This document shows, one piece after another, positions 44,731 through 56,736 of a stretch of DNA of 64,000 nt. The notes beneath the pieces are model-generated. The model worked only from the letters and a program-made list of their open reading frames with translations. It was not told the origin of the DNA and searched no databases. The stretch lies in contig NC_068559.1 of assembly GCF_022201045.2 (NCBI RefSeq), forward strand, positions 3,818,501 to 3,882,500, in the 5' to 3' direction. The position numbers and the translations under genes were made by a program. Every line of letters begins with the position of its first letter. Position 1 is the first letter of the stretch. This DNA comes from Citrus sinensis. Its lineage: Eukaryota > Streptophyta > Magnoliopsida > Sapindales > Rutaceae.

Positions 44731-46480
44731 CTACGTAGCTTTGTCAAGTAATCAATTTTTCAAAATAAAGATTTCATACATGATTAAAATTGTTATGGTA
44801 AGTGAAGTATCAACGTCAGGGAAATCAATTTTAATATTAATTTGTGTGCAAAAATTCTGTCTAAGCATTCGACAAAATTTTTAAAGTTCTATTGACTTTA
44901 TATAAAGAATTAATCAATTCTATGCAGCATGGTTTTGTAGAAGACCATGTCGTGGATATTTTATTTATTTTATTTTTTTAAAAAAAAGTCTTTTATGAAA
45001 TTGAATAAGGTGATGACAAAATAGACCTATTAATAAATTAATCCAAAAATCTCATCCTCTCCTGTCCCCAAACCAATCCTTGTGAGGGTAGGTTTTCTCG
45101 TTCCTAGTTAGAAAAGAAAAGAAAAATAAAATAGAATATTGATTACTCAAATTTTATTAAAAATAAAATCCATCATTACATTTTTAATAAATTACTTCTA
45201 TTTAATAGATTACAATCATTCGAAATTGATCCAAATCAATTAGATTTGAGCAGAGCAGAACAAACTAAACAAGGACGGTCATGATTAGCAAGAATTAATG
45301 AATTGTTATGTTTGTAACATTTACCATTGAAATGCTTATAAAATTGGGTACAAAATTTATGTCGCAAATGAGATCAATTAGATTTGGCAAATTGATGTCA
45401 ATTAGGATTTACGGTTTGATAAATAGAGATTGTCAGTTTCTTTTATTGAAATTAATATATATCATGTTAGTTAATTTCATAATATCCAAAAATCCTCTTA
45501 GCACAACAAATTTAAGGAAAAAGAGGGATAAATGAGTTATTCGTTTAATATTTTTTCTTAAAAATATAAAATAATAATTATTGTAAGAAAAAAGTTTAAA
45601 GATAAAAAATATGAAAAATAATATTTATTATAAAAATATTTAAAAATAAAAGAGTAAAATTATTTAAAAATAAAAAGTACGAAAAGTCTTATTATTAATT
45701 TCTATTCACATTGAATCCTATATTTCTTATTTTTGTAGTATTTAAATTTCAATTTATATGATTCATTTCATTTATAATCAATATGTATAAAATTGTATTT
45801 GAAAATAAAGGTAATCCTATAGAGTTATAGTGCCAAAAAGATTATTAAGTATTACGAAAATAGTAAGGAATAAGTAATATATGTTAATTTCATTAAAAGG
45901 GAATAACAATCTTTCTTTGACAAAAAAAAAGTCAATTACATTTTAGGACTCGACAATTCGATGTTTACATTGATATTTCTATTTTTGTGGAAGCAAATCA
46001 AATTACATTATTTTATGAATAGGGTAAAAAAAATATTACTTTTATTACGTGTTATTAAAAAGAAAAAAAAAACTATTGAGATCGTTTGTTTATGAAAATA
46101 AAAACTAGAAATAGAACGATTTTTTTATTTTACTTTTTTTTTTAATTCCTTTATCATTATTGGGATCAAATAGTAGAAGAAGAAGCAATTATCAAAACGA
46201 TACGTGGATAATTAATTTTACCCGGAACGAGATTTGTGGAGTTCTTCAGATGTGACAGTCTTTGAAAAATCATGAAATCAAGTCAAAAATGTCTAAAGAT
46301 AAATTATCATTTATGCAATTATTTCAATTAAAATATCGAAAAAAAAATAATCGTGGAATACACACTCCACAGCCGTCGGCTAGCAACCATAAAATAAAAT
46401 AAAATAAAAAGAAAAAGACAACACGCGCAATTATCATGGCAGTTATTGAACGCGCTGACCAAAGCGTGAGGGCCAAGGCG
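44731..46480. other. AT-rich intergenic spacer
   Basis: Very AT-rich DNA with A/T homopolymers and 'aaaataaaat' microsatellite near 46390. Open frames here are short and lack codon bias. No gene, RNA or bounded transposon is recognised. Confidence 0.55.
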
Positions 46481-46490
46481 TGTGCTCAGC

Positions 46491-46502
46491 ACGGCGTCGT
46501 TT
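46491..46502 (+). promoter_or_regulatory. ACGGCGTCGTTT promoter element candidate
   Basis: The string lies in a locally GC-rich patch about 90 bp before the pyrimidine-rich leader of the membrane-protein gene. Comparable CG-dyad words occur upstream of the GTE gene and in exon 1 of the pseudouridine synthase gene. Role inferred from position. Confidence 0.3.
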
Positions 46503-46679
46503 ACCTTCTCTCATTTTGGTAATATTATTTAATAATAATACACATATGAACCCATAAACGTTAAACAAAGAGCCAAGGCACCAGCTCTTTCTCTCCAATT
46601 CCACCTAACTCTCTCGCTCTCTCACATTGATTCGTTCCTTCGTCTCTGTCTCTCTCTCTCGGGTCTCTGCTCTTTTAAG

Positions 46680-47408
46680 GTATCATTTTAATTTTATCTT
46701 TTTTATGGGTTTTTTATTTGTACTTTTGTTATTATTATCGATGGCTATTCGTCCATTTGCATCACTTTTGTCTCGATTTTAACGTTTCTGGCTAATTTTA
46801 TGCTTATTAACAATTGGGTTTTTCTGGGTTTTTGTTATAATGATCTGTGCATTAATAATAATTCATTTTCATTTTTGTTACGGTTTCATGTTGGCACCAA
46901 AGTTGACTTTGTAATTTAGATCATTGTGGATGTTTGATTCGATGTCGATATTAAAAAGAAAAATGCTAAGGAATTGTTCAAATTTTGATCCGTACAACTT
47001 TTGCGTATTGTGATTGTTTATTAAGATTCATGAAGTCACAGATCGTTGATTTTGCTATGAGTCTCAGTTATCTAATATGTGCAGGTCTGCATGTTTACTT
47101 TGTTTTAGTTAATTGTGGAGGGAAATTTGCTTTTTAGTAACAAGACTTGATAAAGTCTTGATAAATTATTGTGTTGTAAAGTTGGACATGCTTGGATGGT
47201 TTTGGCTGTGTACGAAGTTGTTTTTGTAGTTACTTGATTGCTCTTTACTTTTACTTTTCTATGTAGTTCTTTTGTTTGAACCTTAATAGATATTCACTTA
47301 AGCTGGTTTTTAACCTGTTGAGATTTTGGTTATAGAATTGGATTTTGCATTTTATGACTTGAAAAGCTCTGTTGACATTATTGCTGATGCCTTTTCTTCT
47401 GCATACAG
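46680..47408 (+). other. 5'-UTR intron of the 47431 gene
   Basis: A CT-rich leader (about 46580-46679) ends AAG before a GTATC donor at 46680. A typical acceptor 'tgcatacag' ends at 47408, 22 nt before the start codon. Such leader introns are common in plant housekeeping genes and often raise expression. No in-frame coding sequence lies in it. Confidence 0.6.
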
Positions 47409-47430
47409 GTGATTTTGCTCTGCAATCATA

Positions 47431-48827
47431 ATGGGTTGTTTCTTCAGAGGCCTGAACGATGAGTCGGGAGCTTCTCAGCTGAACATTCTTAGGTGTCCAT
47501 TTTTGAGGAACATTAATGAGCCCACTAATTTCTCCTTTGCGTCGTCCTTGCCCTTCCCAATGCCTGTAAGTTATTTATTTTTGCTTACTTATTCTTTTAG
47601 ATCAGGCATTTTTTGCCTTCATCCGTTACTTGCATCATCTTATTGTGCCACACTTAGTTGCGTTGCTTGTGGATTTTCCTTTTGTGTTGTCCCTTTTCCC
47701 AAATTTAATTGAACTCCTTGTGACTCATGCCGTCTTCTATTTCTTTTGCTCAGGTACGTGCAGCAAAAGGTCCAATTTTTGAAGATGGTCCAAATTTTGA
47801 TATGGCTTTCAGGCTCTTCCATGGGAATGATGGAGTAGTCCCACTTTCTGAAAGATCGTTTGTGAGACCTGATGTATCAGAGCCTGAGTTAAAAGCACCC
47901 CAGTTCAATCCTTTAGCTGCAAAAGCAGCCACCATCAGTCTGTCGTCCTTTGGACCTGGAGGGCCATTCAGTTTTGATTCATTTTCAGACAAGTGGAAGA
48001 ACCAAAAGAAAAAGCCGTCGAAACCCTCCAAGAAAGAGTCTTCTTCAAAGGTAGAACCCACTTGCATTTGGCAAATTTAATAAACAATAATATGGCTTCT
48101 GAAAATTAAAATGTGAAGACTGTCGTTATTTCTCCCTGAATGCGGATTTCAGATTTCTTCTTTGGCGGTCTCTTGACATGTTTATACGTTGATGTTTCAG
48201 GGAGGAGACTCCAATCATGAGGCTATGAGCAATGAGTGGCTGCAAACTGGGAACTGCCCAATTGCTAAGTCATATCGTGCAGTAAGCGGTGTACTGCCAC
48301 TGGTTGCAAAGGTTTTTCAGCCTCCTCCTGGAATGAAATATAAGTGCCCACCAGTGGTAGTTGCAGCCCGAGCAGCTATAGCACGAACTGCTTTCGCAAA
48401 GAGTCTCCGTCCGCAACCCTTGCCTGCAAAAGTACTTGTGATTGGGATGTTGGGCATGGCAGCAAATGTTCCTTTAGGTATATGGAGGGAACACACTGAA
48501 AAGTTCTCTGTATCCTGGATTGTCGCTGTCCATGCAGCTGTTCCTTTCATAGCCATGATGAGGAAGTCTGTGTTGATGCCTAAGTCTGCTATGGCATTTA
48601 CCATTGCAGCATCTGTATTGGGACAGGTCATTGGTTCGAGGGCAGAGCGATACCGTATGAAGGCAGTAACTGAGAAAAGTGTAACTCTCAAGGAAAAGTC
48701 TGTCGGAAGTGCAAGTCAGTTACAGGTTGTTGCCGTTAATGGCGGGCATTGTGCTGAACCTGCAAAATGGGATTCGGTTTCTCTCCAGGTGGCAAAATCA
48801 TCTTCTTCTGCGGATGTATTTTGTTGA
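47431..48827 (+). CDS. Conserved plant membrane protein of unknown function
   Basis: Exons: 47431-47565, 47754-48050, 48201-48827; 352 residues, all phase-0 junctions. I do not recognise a named gene. The N-terminal part is soluble and holds a Phe/Pro/Ser-rich stretch (FGPGGPFSFDSFSDKW) followed by a Lys/Ser-rich basic linker. The C-terminal half contains about three hydrophobic segments: one around LPAKVLVIGMLGMAANVPLG, one around WIVAVHAAVPFIAMM, and one around SAMAFTIAASVLGQVIG. The tail is hydrophilic. No cleavable signal peptide is obvious. The ATG follows a 5'-UTR intron, and the first residues MGCFFRG include Gly2-Cys3, which could allow N-myristoylation or palmitoylation (inference only). 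The organelle is unknown. Confidence 0.85.
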
Positions 48828-51800
48828 TCTTGATGTTGTTTCGCCGAGTATATCTGCTGATTGATTGTACCTCTATATCCTACAGATTGATTATCGTTTT
48901 GAGTAATTTAAAAAAAAAAAAAAGTATGTTCATTCCTTTCTTGTAAAAGACCACTTTTCGGGTGCTGATCAATTAATAAGAGAGATGAAAGTAAGAGACT
49001 GAATAATCATGTGCTCCGGCGGTTGAGTTTATTTCTGTTTTTTTTTTTCCTTTGGTGTAAAAGAAGACATCTTTTTCCGTTGTTGAGAGAATAATGTAGA
49101 TCAAAATATGAGAACGATTTGTATTTTATTAAGGTTCATTTTCAATTACCGTGGAATTTGCAAAAATAAAGAAAAAAAAAAAAACAAAACAAAACAGCAG
49201 TTGAAGCTTGCAAAGATTGACAATTTGTCATGAATATTTTCAGCCGAGCGGTGGAGAAGACGGTGAGGCGGGTACAACTTGCATTGGAATTTCAAACAAA
49301 GCCAGCTTCATTCTTTGACTTAATCATTATTATTATTACTATTATTCCAGCTGCTACTCCCACTACTTCACGTGTCTTTGAATTTGGTGCTGTTTCAACA
49401 AACTTATGCGACTCGGTCGCTGTCATGTTCATTGTTTTCTTTAGCCTGCGTGGACAGGTTCCAGAGGAATGGGCCATGAAAGGGACCGGCATTGTAGCCG
49501 GTATGCTTAGAGAGCCCGGCTGTTTTTGGCTGCCATTTGGTGAAATCGGTTTTACTTCTTTTTTTTTTTTAATATTTAAAAAATAAATTAAATTAATGTA
49601 TTAATTAAAAAATTGTGAAAAAATATCATTAATAGTAAGAAGAAAAATTGAATAAATAGAAATTCCATGTTTCATCATCCTAATGTTTAATTCCTTAATA
49701 TATGCACCAAATTAACCAAACATATGTAATAACTCTTAGATGATGCTTGGTTTAAAGAAAGGAGAGGAGAGGAGTGAAATGGAGGGAAAGGGAGAAGAAA
49801 TGAGAAGAGAAGAATAATGAAATGAAATTTTATTGTTTGGTTTAACATAAAATTTCATAAGAAAAGAAATTATAATTTTTTTAATTGGACAAATTTATCT
49901 TTTGCCTTAATATTAAACTATCAATACTAGAAATTTAATATAATATAAACTTCCGTCTATTTAAAAAAGATTAAAAAAACAAAAACATATATATACACAC
50001 ACAAAATTAATGTGAATAAGCCAAAATCAAATGCACTGACTAACTTGATCTTGGATTCTTGGTAGCTAGTGTACGAGTAATCTTGGTATTGTTGCGGTTT
50101 AGTTTGGTTGGATTTACAGAATAAGATCTACAAAATAAGTAGTCGGGTGTGCTTAAATACAATTACTTCTTAGTGCTTGTATTTGTTGAGAATACCGATT
50201 CTTCTTCCTCCCTTTCTTTTTTGGGTTAATATTTGGCATTTAGATTGAATCATGGCTGAAGAGCTGTTAAGACATTCAACCGTTTGAACTCATGTTCACA
50301 TATAAGTCTTTAAGACTTCATATTCTCGCATCATTTGTTTCCTTTTTTTAATTTAAAAATTATGATGCAAAGTTTTGTGTTTATGGTAATCATTATTCTT
50401 AATATTTTTAAGTGGTTCGTAATGTACTTCTAGACATTTGGTGTCAAAATGTGTACAAGTAGAATAACTTTATGGCATAAAATTATAGAATTAGCTCAAA
50501 ATTAGATAAATTATTCAGACGGGCATTAATTACCTCTCACTAATTAATCTCAACTGTTGATTGTCCATAAGATCCATGCAATATTATATACCTCCTTCGA
50601 AATCAGTCGGAGAAGAAAATATAGTCACCAATGGCATGAAGATGATTAAAATAAATACAAGCATTCAATTCAAGTGCAAAAGCACTAGAATACAATCCTG
50701 AAGTTAAATTTCAATGAGGTGCTCTACAACTACAGTTTGAAATTTCTTTTAGAAAGCTAAGAAGACTTACCATTTCCAAAATCAATTTTAACAATTAAGC
50801 ATGCCTCTAGTGCTGAGCTGAAGGGTACAATTTCTGCAAAAGAAAAATGGCTATCAATCATGATTGCCAAAACTGGAAAAAAAAAAAAAAAGAAGCAGAA
50901 GAAGAACAATTAAGCAACAAAATCAACAGCAACTACTCCATCTAAACAGTATTACCTTGGGCTTAGCATGTAGAACCACCTCTTTACTCATTCTCTGAAG
51001 GTGCCTCAGGGATATCCTGGAAATATCTGCAATCACACGGGAAAAGGATATAGATCGTCAATTAAAGTAGTTTACTGAAAATAAAGAAATGAAGACCATG
51101 ACTCGTAAGCATTAATATACATTATGTTCACATTCTCGTAGCTACGACAACAGAGATTAAAAAAGACAACATGGTAGATTTTTAGTACCCTCAGAAACCA
51201 TGGAGAGGTTATGTTAAAAATACCAAGGAAATATTTAATTGTTAATAAACTGGAAAGAAAAGGGGATCTCAAGAAAATATAACCAGTAAATTTCTCAAAC
51301 AACACTTTGAAACATACTTCAGAAAACCGCATCATCTGTATTCAGTAGCCTACGATCATAGTTCAGCCAAGTTTTTGCCAAATATCTAAAAAATATGTTA
51401 AACATCTCATACATAGAAGGAGAAGCATGACAATTTGCATTTCGCAACTTCACAGTGAAGAATAAAGGAAGCATACATGAATTAAAGGAAAAGCACAGAA
51501 ATTACCCAAGTATTTTTTGGCACCATCAAATGTAACCTTTGTTTAGAAAATATTCTAAGAATGATTCCAATAGCTATTAACATAACATGTATCATCAGGC
51601 TTTGATCAGGTGGCAACTATTGAATCTCCCAATTACTAGGTGTTACAAATATAAATATAAGCCTTTTTACCTCTTGAATGCTAATAAGAATGACAGAGAA
51701 CATCCTAGAACAAATGTGAGCAAAAACAAACTTAAAGATTGCAACTTTATAGTCCAAAATATGCACTTAACTATTTCCAGACATTCATTTTATATAGATT

Positions 51801-51865
51801 GCAACTTCATCTTTTTTACCAACAGCAAGGCTAGCAAATCACACTAAAACCAGTAAAAAAAATGA
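48828..51865. other. Repeat-bearing spacer without a supported gene
   Basis: The 3' flank of the membrane-protein gene, then AT-rich DNA. A purine-rich stretch (about 49755-49815, GGAGAGG/GGGAGAAG words) followed by 'attgtttggtttaa' looks like one end of a degraded MITE. A 118-codon open frame at 49230 has no recognisable domain and an ATT/ACT-repeat-derived Ile run, so I do not call it a gene. No RNA gene was seen. Confidence 0.45.
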
Positions 51866-52070
51866 CTAATAACAAAAGTTCATGAGATGAGTACCTTCCA
51901 CATCTCTATTGGGGTGGTTGTGATGGTGAGGGCGGTAGAGGAAACCCAAAAGTTGTAAAGAGCCTTTGCTAGCCGTCCAGAAGAATTCGCTAGCTATCAA
52001 CAAGCTATTGTTGCTGATCATAGAGGCACCGCTGCTTGGCAAAGAGTCGCAACTACTCATCAATGACATG

Positions 52071-52583
52071 CTACTGAAATGCTTCAAATTGCATATAAAG
52101 TTGGTTCTGCTTCCTGGACATACTAAGAACTTCACACAACAACTGCTGAACTGGATCTTCATAAGCTTCTGCAATAAGACGATCAGCCTGAGGCTGCACT
52201 ATGCCACGTTTATTCAAAAGTTGATCGGGGGAAAGCACATCATTCAGTATGCAAGATTCGGATATATCCATATTAGAGTAAAACATCGTCACAAGATTCG
52301 GATAAACATTCTCCCTAATAATCAATGCATTGATCAAACCCATATTCTCTAGCAAAGTCTTAAGAGTTCTTCTACGAATAGATAAGTTTTCCAAATTGTC
52401 TAAATTTAGAAAGTAAGAATCGAGTACAGACCTAGACATAAACCGATTGTAAAATCATTTCCTTAAGGGTGGAGTTCGAAAATGAGTGGCAATGAATTCA
52501 AGGATGTCTTCAGGTCGTTCCAGTTGCCTCAGAGCCAAATGCTTGCATTTCTGACCACCCTTTAATTTGTCTCCACTAGCCAT
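52071..52583 (-). pseudogene. Broken transposon-related or plant-specific gene remnant
   Basis: On the minus strand a frame starts at the ATG 52583-52581 (MASGDKLKGG) and reads through to 52071. It is interrupted once by a TGA, about 43 codons in, just before FYNRFMSRSV. The second part (from 52439) is open for 122 codons and contains LLENMGLINALIIRENVYPN and NMDISESCILNDVLSPDQL. The wording resembles the large family of plant transposon-associated proteins with conserved LIRENVYPNLV-like text, but I cannot name it with certainty. It lacks the middle that such proteins usually have. It is read as a decayed mobile-element gene. Confidence 0.5.
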
Positions 52584-52896
52584 TGGTATTTACAATAATC
52601 ACCCCAAATCCCCAAATTGATTTCGTAAATTTTTGTCTCAAATTAGTGACTTTCAACTGATTAGATTGAAGGCTGAGGTGTTTTAAGAAAATGTGTGGGT
52701 GAAATTTGTTCAATAAAGCGCAAGAGATGGGTCAATTTAGAGGATTTTGCTTCGGCCAAACAAGGGTTTACGGTTTAGGTATCTCTCAAAATAGTGACGA
52801 AATCGCGGGCTTATGATGAAAACCAAGTTAGATTGATGAGAAATGATTGAGAGATGTTACAAAAAGCAAGAAAATTGGTTGAAATTGAAGATTTTT

Positions 52897-52918
52897 AGAG
52901 AGAGAGAGAGAGAGAGAG
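52897..52918. repeat. (GA)n microsatellite
   Basis: Eleven uninterrupted AG/GA dinucleotides between the broken gene and a CT-rich segment. Confidence 0.9.
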
Positions 52919-53701
52919 GACGACTGCAAGAGCGAGAATGGCTACCAAACAGTTAGCAACTTTTCTAAGCAGCTATAGCTTCTTCCAATGTAGAACCCAA
53001 TTGCCTAGCTGCTTCATTTGATCCCACTAGCCGGTTCCCTTGCCTTTCCTCATCTTTTTCCTTCGTTTCTTCATCTTCTCTCCCTAAAACCCTAAACCCA
53101 CACCTCTCTCTCACTACAACCCACCATTTTCTTATGCTTTTCTTGCCGAGTTCATGCTCCCAAACCATTAATCATCTGTTCAACAACAATTTTTCGTCAT
53201 CTAAACACCATTTTTCTACTTAAAATTCATAAATCCCTAATTATTTCACATACCACAAACAATTTAATATAGCACATAAACCCCTAATTGTTTCACATAT
53301 CATTTCAGTTGTCACCACAAAAACCATAAGAATCAAGATTACCTCCTTACCTTGTATTTAACTCCAAATGAAAGAGAACGAGAGGCAGATGTGTTCAACG
53401 GCTCAAGATGGCACCAACCAATTGATGGATTCGACTTGTTGTTTGCTGTGTGGGAGATGGCCGCTTCGATTTTATGTGATTAGTAAATAAATCCAAGAGA
53501 CAAATTAGTGATTTCAGAGAGAGACAATGAGAGACGTGAGAGAGATGTTACAAATTTGAAGGAGGGAAATTGTTAGGGATTTGAAGGAGGGAAAATATAA
53601 TGAATTTTTAGCAATTGGTTTAATATTTATTTTTAATTTACATTTAATCTCAACCGTTGGATCCATTTTACTTGAATCCAATGGCTACATTTAGAAACCA
53701 G

Positions 53702-53722
53702 TACAATGCGCTGGGCATTGTA
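53702..53722. repeat. Perfect hairpin TACAATGC-GCTGG-GCATTGTA
   Basis: An 8-bp perfect stem with a 5-nt loop lies about 40 bp beyond the words 'aaccgttggatcc' and 'gaatccaatggct'. It is probably part of a transposon end (Helitron or MULE). The following bases do not give a clean Helitron CTRR end. Confidence 0.5.
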
Positions 53723-54324
53723 GCTTTAACCCAATTTTAAATTAAGTGTTCTTTCTTTTCTTTAGAATAAAATAATATAAAAAAAGAAAAGAAAATTCGA
53801 TAAGAAGGATTTTTAGAGTAATATTGGAATAAAGGTTCTTTTATTTTAACCAAATAAAGATAAATTAAAAAATAAAAAATACACATTAATATAATATATT
53901 TTGTCCTATAATGTGTTGAGATTTATTGATTGTTTTAAAAATCGTTTTAAAAAGTCAAAATTATATAATCGTAAATTTTTGCATGTACGGTGTAAGTTTT
54001 ATTTTAATCTAACCTAAATTGCTCCATGGACCCTGGATTATCTTCTACTAAACTCTTTAACTGACCGTAAATGATATTGTAATATTTTAATAAGGCTTCA
54101 AAAGAATTTATACACATTCTTCATTTTTATTTTTATTTTTTGACTAAAATGATTCCCCATTAAATCAAGGAAACTGAAGTATCATTACTGCAATCTCCGA
54201 TAAGGTAAATTATAAATGGCATTTTATACCTTTACATAAATGGCATTATATAATAACTGACTAACAAATTATACGTATAACTCGCCAATCTCGTTTCGCA
54301 GCTGGTACCGTACGTAACAAAACT

Positions 54325-54358
54325 ATGATGTCTGGCTCTTCGGAAAGAGTAGCCGTGT
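54325..54358 (+). pseudogene. Displaced original 5' end of the pseudouridine synthase gene (candidate)
   Basis: ATGATGTCTGG starts a short frame reading MMSGSSERVAV up to and including TAGCCGTGT (54350-54358), the same nonamer that opens the conserved coding part of the pseudouridine synthase gene at 56765. The reading phase of the nonamer is identical at both places. The most economical view is that this was the first 11 codons of that gene before a 2.4-kb element entered. The frame now stops at once in the element (TAG at 54358-54360). Confidence 0.6.
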
Positions 54359-54891
54359 AGGGTTTTTAATTAAATACCCTTTAATAGTTTTAAAATTAGT
54401 TAAATAACTCCTCCTTTTTTGTTTTCATGAATATCCTAACAAATGTGAGCAAAGTCAGAAATACCCTTAATGAATGCATCAAATTCACTCAATGAATTCT
54501 CTTCATATTTCTTTCCTCATTTCTTTCACCCAAATTTATTTTTGCTGCCGATTCTTTCAAAATCTCTTAGAATCTCTCAAAATCTCTCATAATTTCTTAC
54601 ACAAATACAATTATGTATTTATTTCTTTAACACCCACTCTTTCTTTAAAGGTGCATTGCTTATTAAACAACCCAATAAGGTATGTTAATGTTGTTGGGTT
54701 TTAAATTTTTTAATTTTTAGGAAAATTTAGAAATTTTCCTCACATTACAATGTTTTTTTTTCACCATTTTTTCTTATACGTAGAAATATATACAATGCAG
54801 GTTGTTTTATTTTTTTTTCAGCAATATAACTTATTAATGGCGAAAATGTTTCGAGTCGTGCATTCTTTTGATACCGTGTACGTCATATAGT

Positions 54892-55033
54892 TAGTCATGT
54901 AGGTCGTGTAAGTAATATAGTCGTGTAAGTCGTGTAGGTCATGTAAGAAATATAGCCGTGTAGGTCATGTAAGAAATATAGTCGTGTAAGTCGTGTAAGT
55001 AATATAGTCGTGTAGGTCATGTAGGTCGTGTAG
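54892..55033 (+). repeat. Minisatellite of 26-bp units built from GTCGTGTAR 9-mers
   Basis: Five units of 26, 35, 26, 26 and about 29 bp begin with 'tag(t/c)c(g/a)tgtag' and end 'aagtaata' or 'aagaaata'. The 35-bp unit contains one extra 9-mer. The array ends 48 bp before the start of the MULE fragment. Confidence 0.9.
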
Positions 55034-55081
55034 TTACTTGTATATGAATTTAATATTATTGTTTTTATTGTATCATCAGAT

Positions 55082-55339
55082 ATGATTTTGGTACGTGTGC
55101 TTATTCTCTTCAATGGTGAATGGATTGAGCAAAATGACGAGTATAAATTCAAAGGTTCAAAGACTAAAGGGATAATGATACCACGATCGACAACATATGC
55201 CGAATTGGTGGAGAAGATAGCTGAAGTTATTGATATAGATACTTCGGAATTCGAAATCACAATGAAGTTCAAACTTAAGACATTTGATCCTATGCCACCA
55301 GTTACAATTCAAACCAATGATGATGTGGAATTTTTTTAG
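55082..55339 (+). pseudogene. MULE transposase N-terminal fragment
   Basis: An 85-codon frame reads MILVRVLILFNGEWIEQND, a region around YKFKGSKTKGIMIPRST, then TYAELVEKIAEVIDIDTSEF and a final VTIQTNDDVEFF. This is the ubiquitin- or PB1-like N-terminal module found before the DNA-binding and catalytic parts of many plant MuDR-type transposases. The stop at 55337-55339 comes where the family normally continues, and no catalytic domain follows before the second minisatellite. It is a relic or a captured N-terminal module, not a working transposase. Confidence 0.75.
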
Positions 55340-55866
55340 ATTCCAATTTAATTTCACTTCTTTTTTTTAATAATTTTCGTTGACATTTTGTGCATAGCAG
55401 CAAATATAAATTCTTAGCACAAATTAAGTCTTTAAAGAACTAAATTAATCTAATGATTAATGGAAAAATTCGTGTAATTTTAAAGTCACAATTAAACATA
55501 TTACAGCCATTTAAAAAGTTTTTTTTTTTTATCTTCAAAGTGCTTTCTTCCTCTGGCCAAGCATACAAGCACACGAGGAATGCATGCATATAATTAATCC
55601 ATGAAATCAATTAAGAAAAAAAATATCAACTATAGGAAATTAATGTAATATTATACACATAAGAACACTATTCGCAGTGATAAAATATTTCCACTCATAA
55701 CTAGACATATCATAACTTACCATGGCTTATAATTGAAAATGAAGAATCTCTCTACCTAATGACATTTCACAAGGTAAAGGTATATGCATCATTCCAATTT
55801 ATTGTGAGCCTAATTAAACTAAATGTAATGTGTAGATTCTATTGACAAAAAACAAAATGTGGAATT

Positions 55867-56092
55867 GAAGGTCGTGTAATTGTGTAATACAAGAAGATCG
55901 TGTAATTGTATAATACATGAAGGTCGTATAAACATGCAATACATGAAGGTCGTATAAACATGCAATACATGAAGGTCGTGTAAACGTGTAATAGATGAAG
56001 GTCGTGTAATCGTGCAATACATGAATGTCGTGTAATCGTGCAATAACTGAAGGTCGTGTAATCGTGCAATACATGAAGGTCGTGTAATACAC
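55867..56092 (+). repeat. 26-bp minisatellite, about 8.7 copies
   Basis: Units begin GAAGGTCGTGTAA and end GCAATACAT; copies start every 26 bp at 55867, 55893, 55919, 55945, 55971, 55997, 56023, 56049 and 56075 (partial). Middle units carry GTATAAACAT in place of GTGTAATCGT. It shares GGTCGTGTAA and the 26-bp period with the array at 54892-55033. It creates overlapping open frames in all three minus-strand phases. Confidence 0.95.
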
Positions 56093-56736
56093 AACCTTGA
56101 ATGTTACATAACCTTACACGACCAAATCTTGTGTTACATAACAAAATTATAATCAGCACAATCTATTAATTTTTCACAATTTGCATGCAGCAAAACAACT
56201 AGAAATTTGTTTTCAAACATGTTGTGAGAGACCCACAACTAATTAATCTATTTTTTCAATATAAAACCCTAACTTTTTGTTTTTTTCCCTTGAATATTAA
56301 CAAGAAAACTAATTACATGGAATTACTTGTCTCAACTAGTTACATTCTGATAATTTTGCAGTAAATGATCAACTCTCTCCGGTGATTATGTAGTGACGAA
56401 CTATGCTTCACTTTCTCAGTTGTGGCAGCTTCCCCTTCTCAGGCTTAGTTTGCTCGTGTTGAAGTTTGATTTACCATGTATGGAGAATGAATGTTTGTTT
56501 CGGTAGAGGTGATGCCAGCGAGGGAATTGCAGTGTTTGTTTGTTTGAGTTTGATAATGGAGGGAATTGCAGCAGATGAGTGTTTGTTTGCTTCAGTAGAG
56601 AAGGGAGAGGTACTGTCCGTTGAGTTGAAATGTTTTAAAATGAGGATAACTTAGTAATTTCCTATCAATTTTTAAAGGGTATCGATCAAAATTTGGGCAA
56701 AAACAGATTTTAGGGTATTGAGATAATTTTTGAAGT

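Noticed and set aside
49230-49586. 118-codon open frame after the membrane-protein gene
   Set aside because: It contains an Ile run from an ATT repeat, has no recognisable domain, no splice or promoter context, and an AT-rich tail.
54892-56092. CRISPR-like direct repeats
   Set aside because: Units are contiguous with no unique spacers, the genome is a plant's, and no cas genes exist; they are minisatellites.
55814-56159. Three overlapping minus-strand open frames encoding Thr/His/Leu/Tyr-rich repeats
   Set aside because: They are a by-product of the 26-bp minisatellite, whose unit has no stop in the minus phases; no start context or conserved protein.
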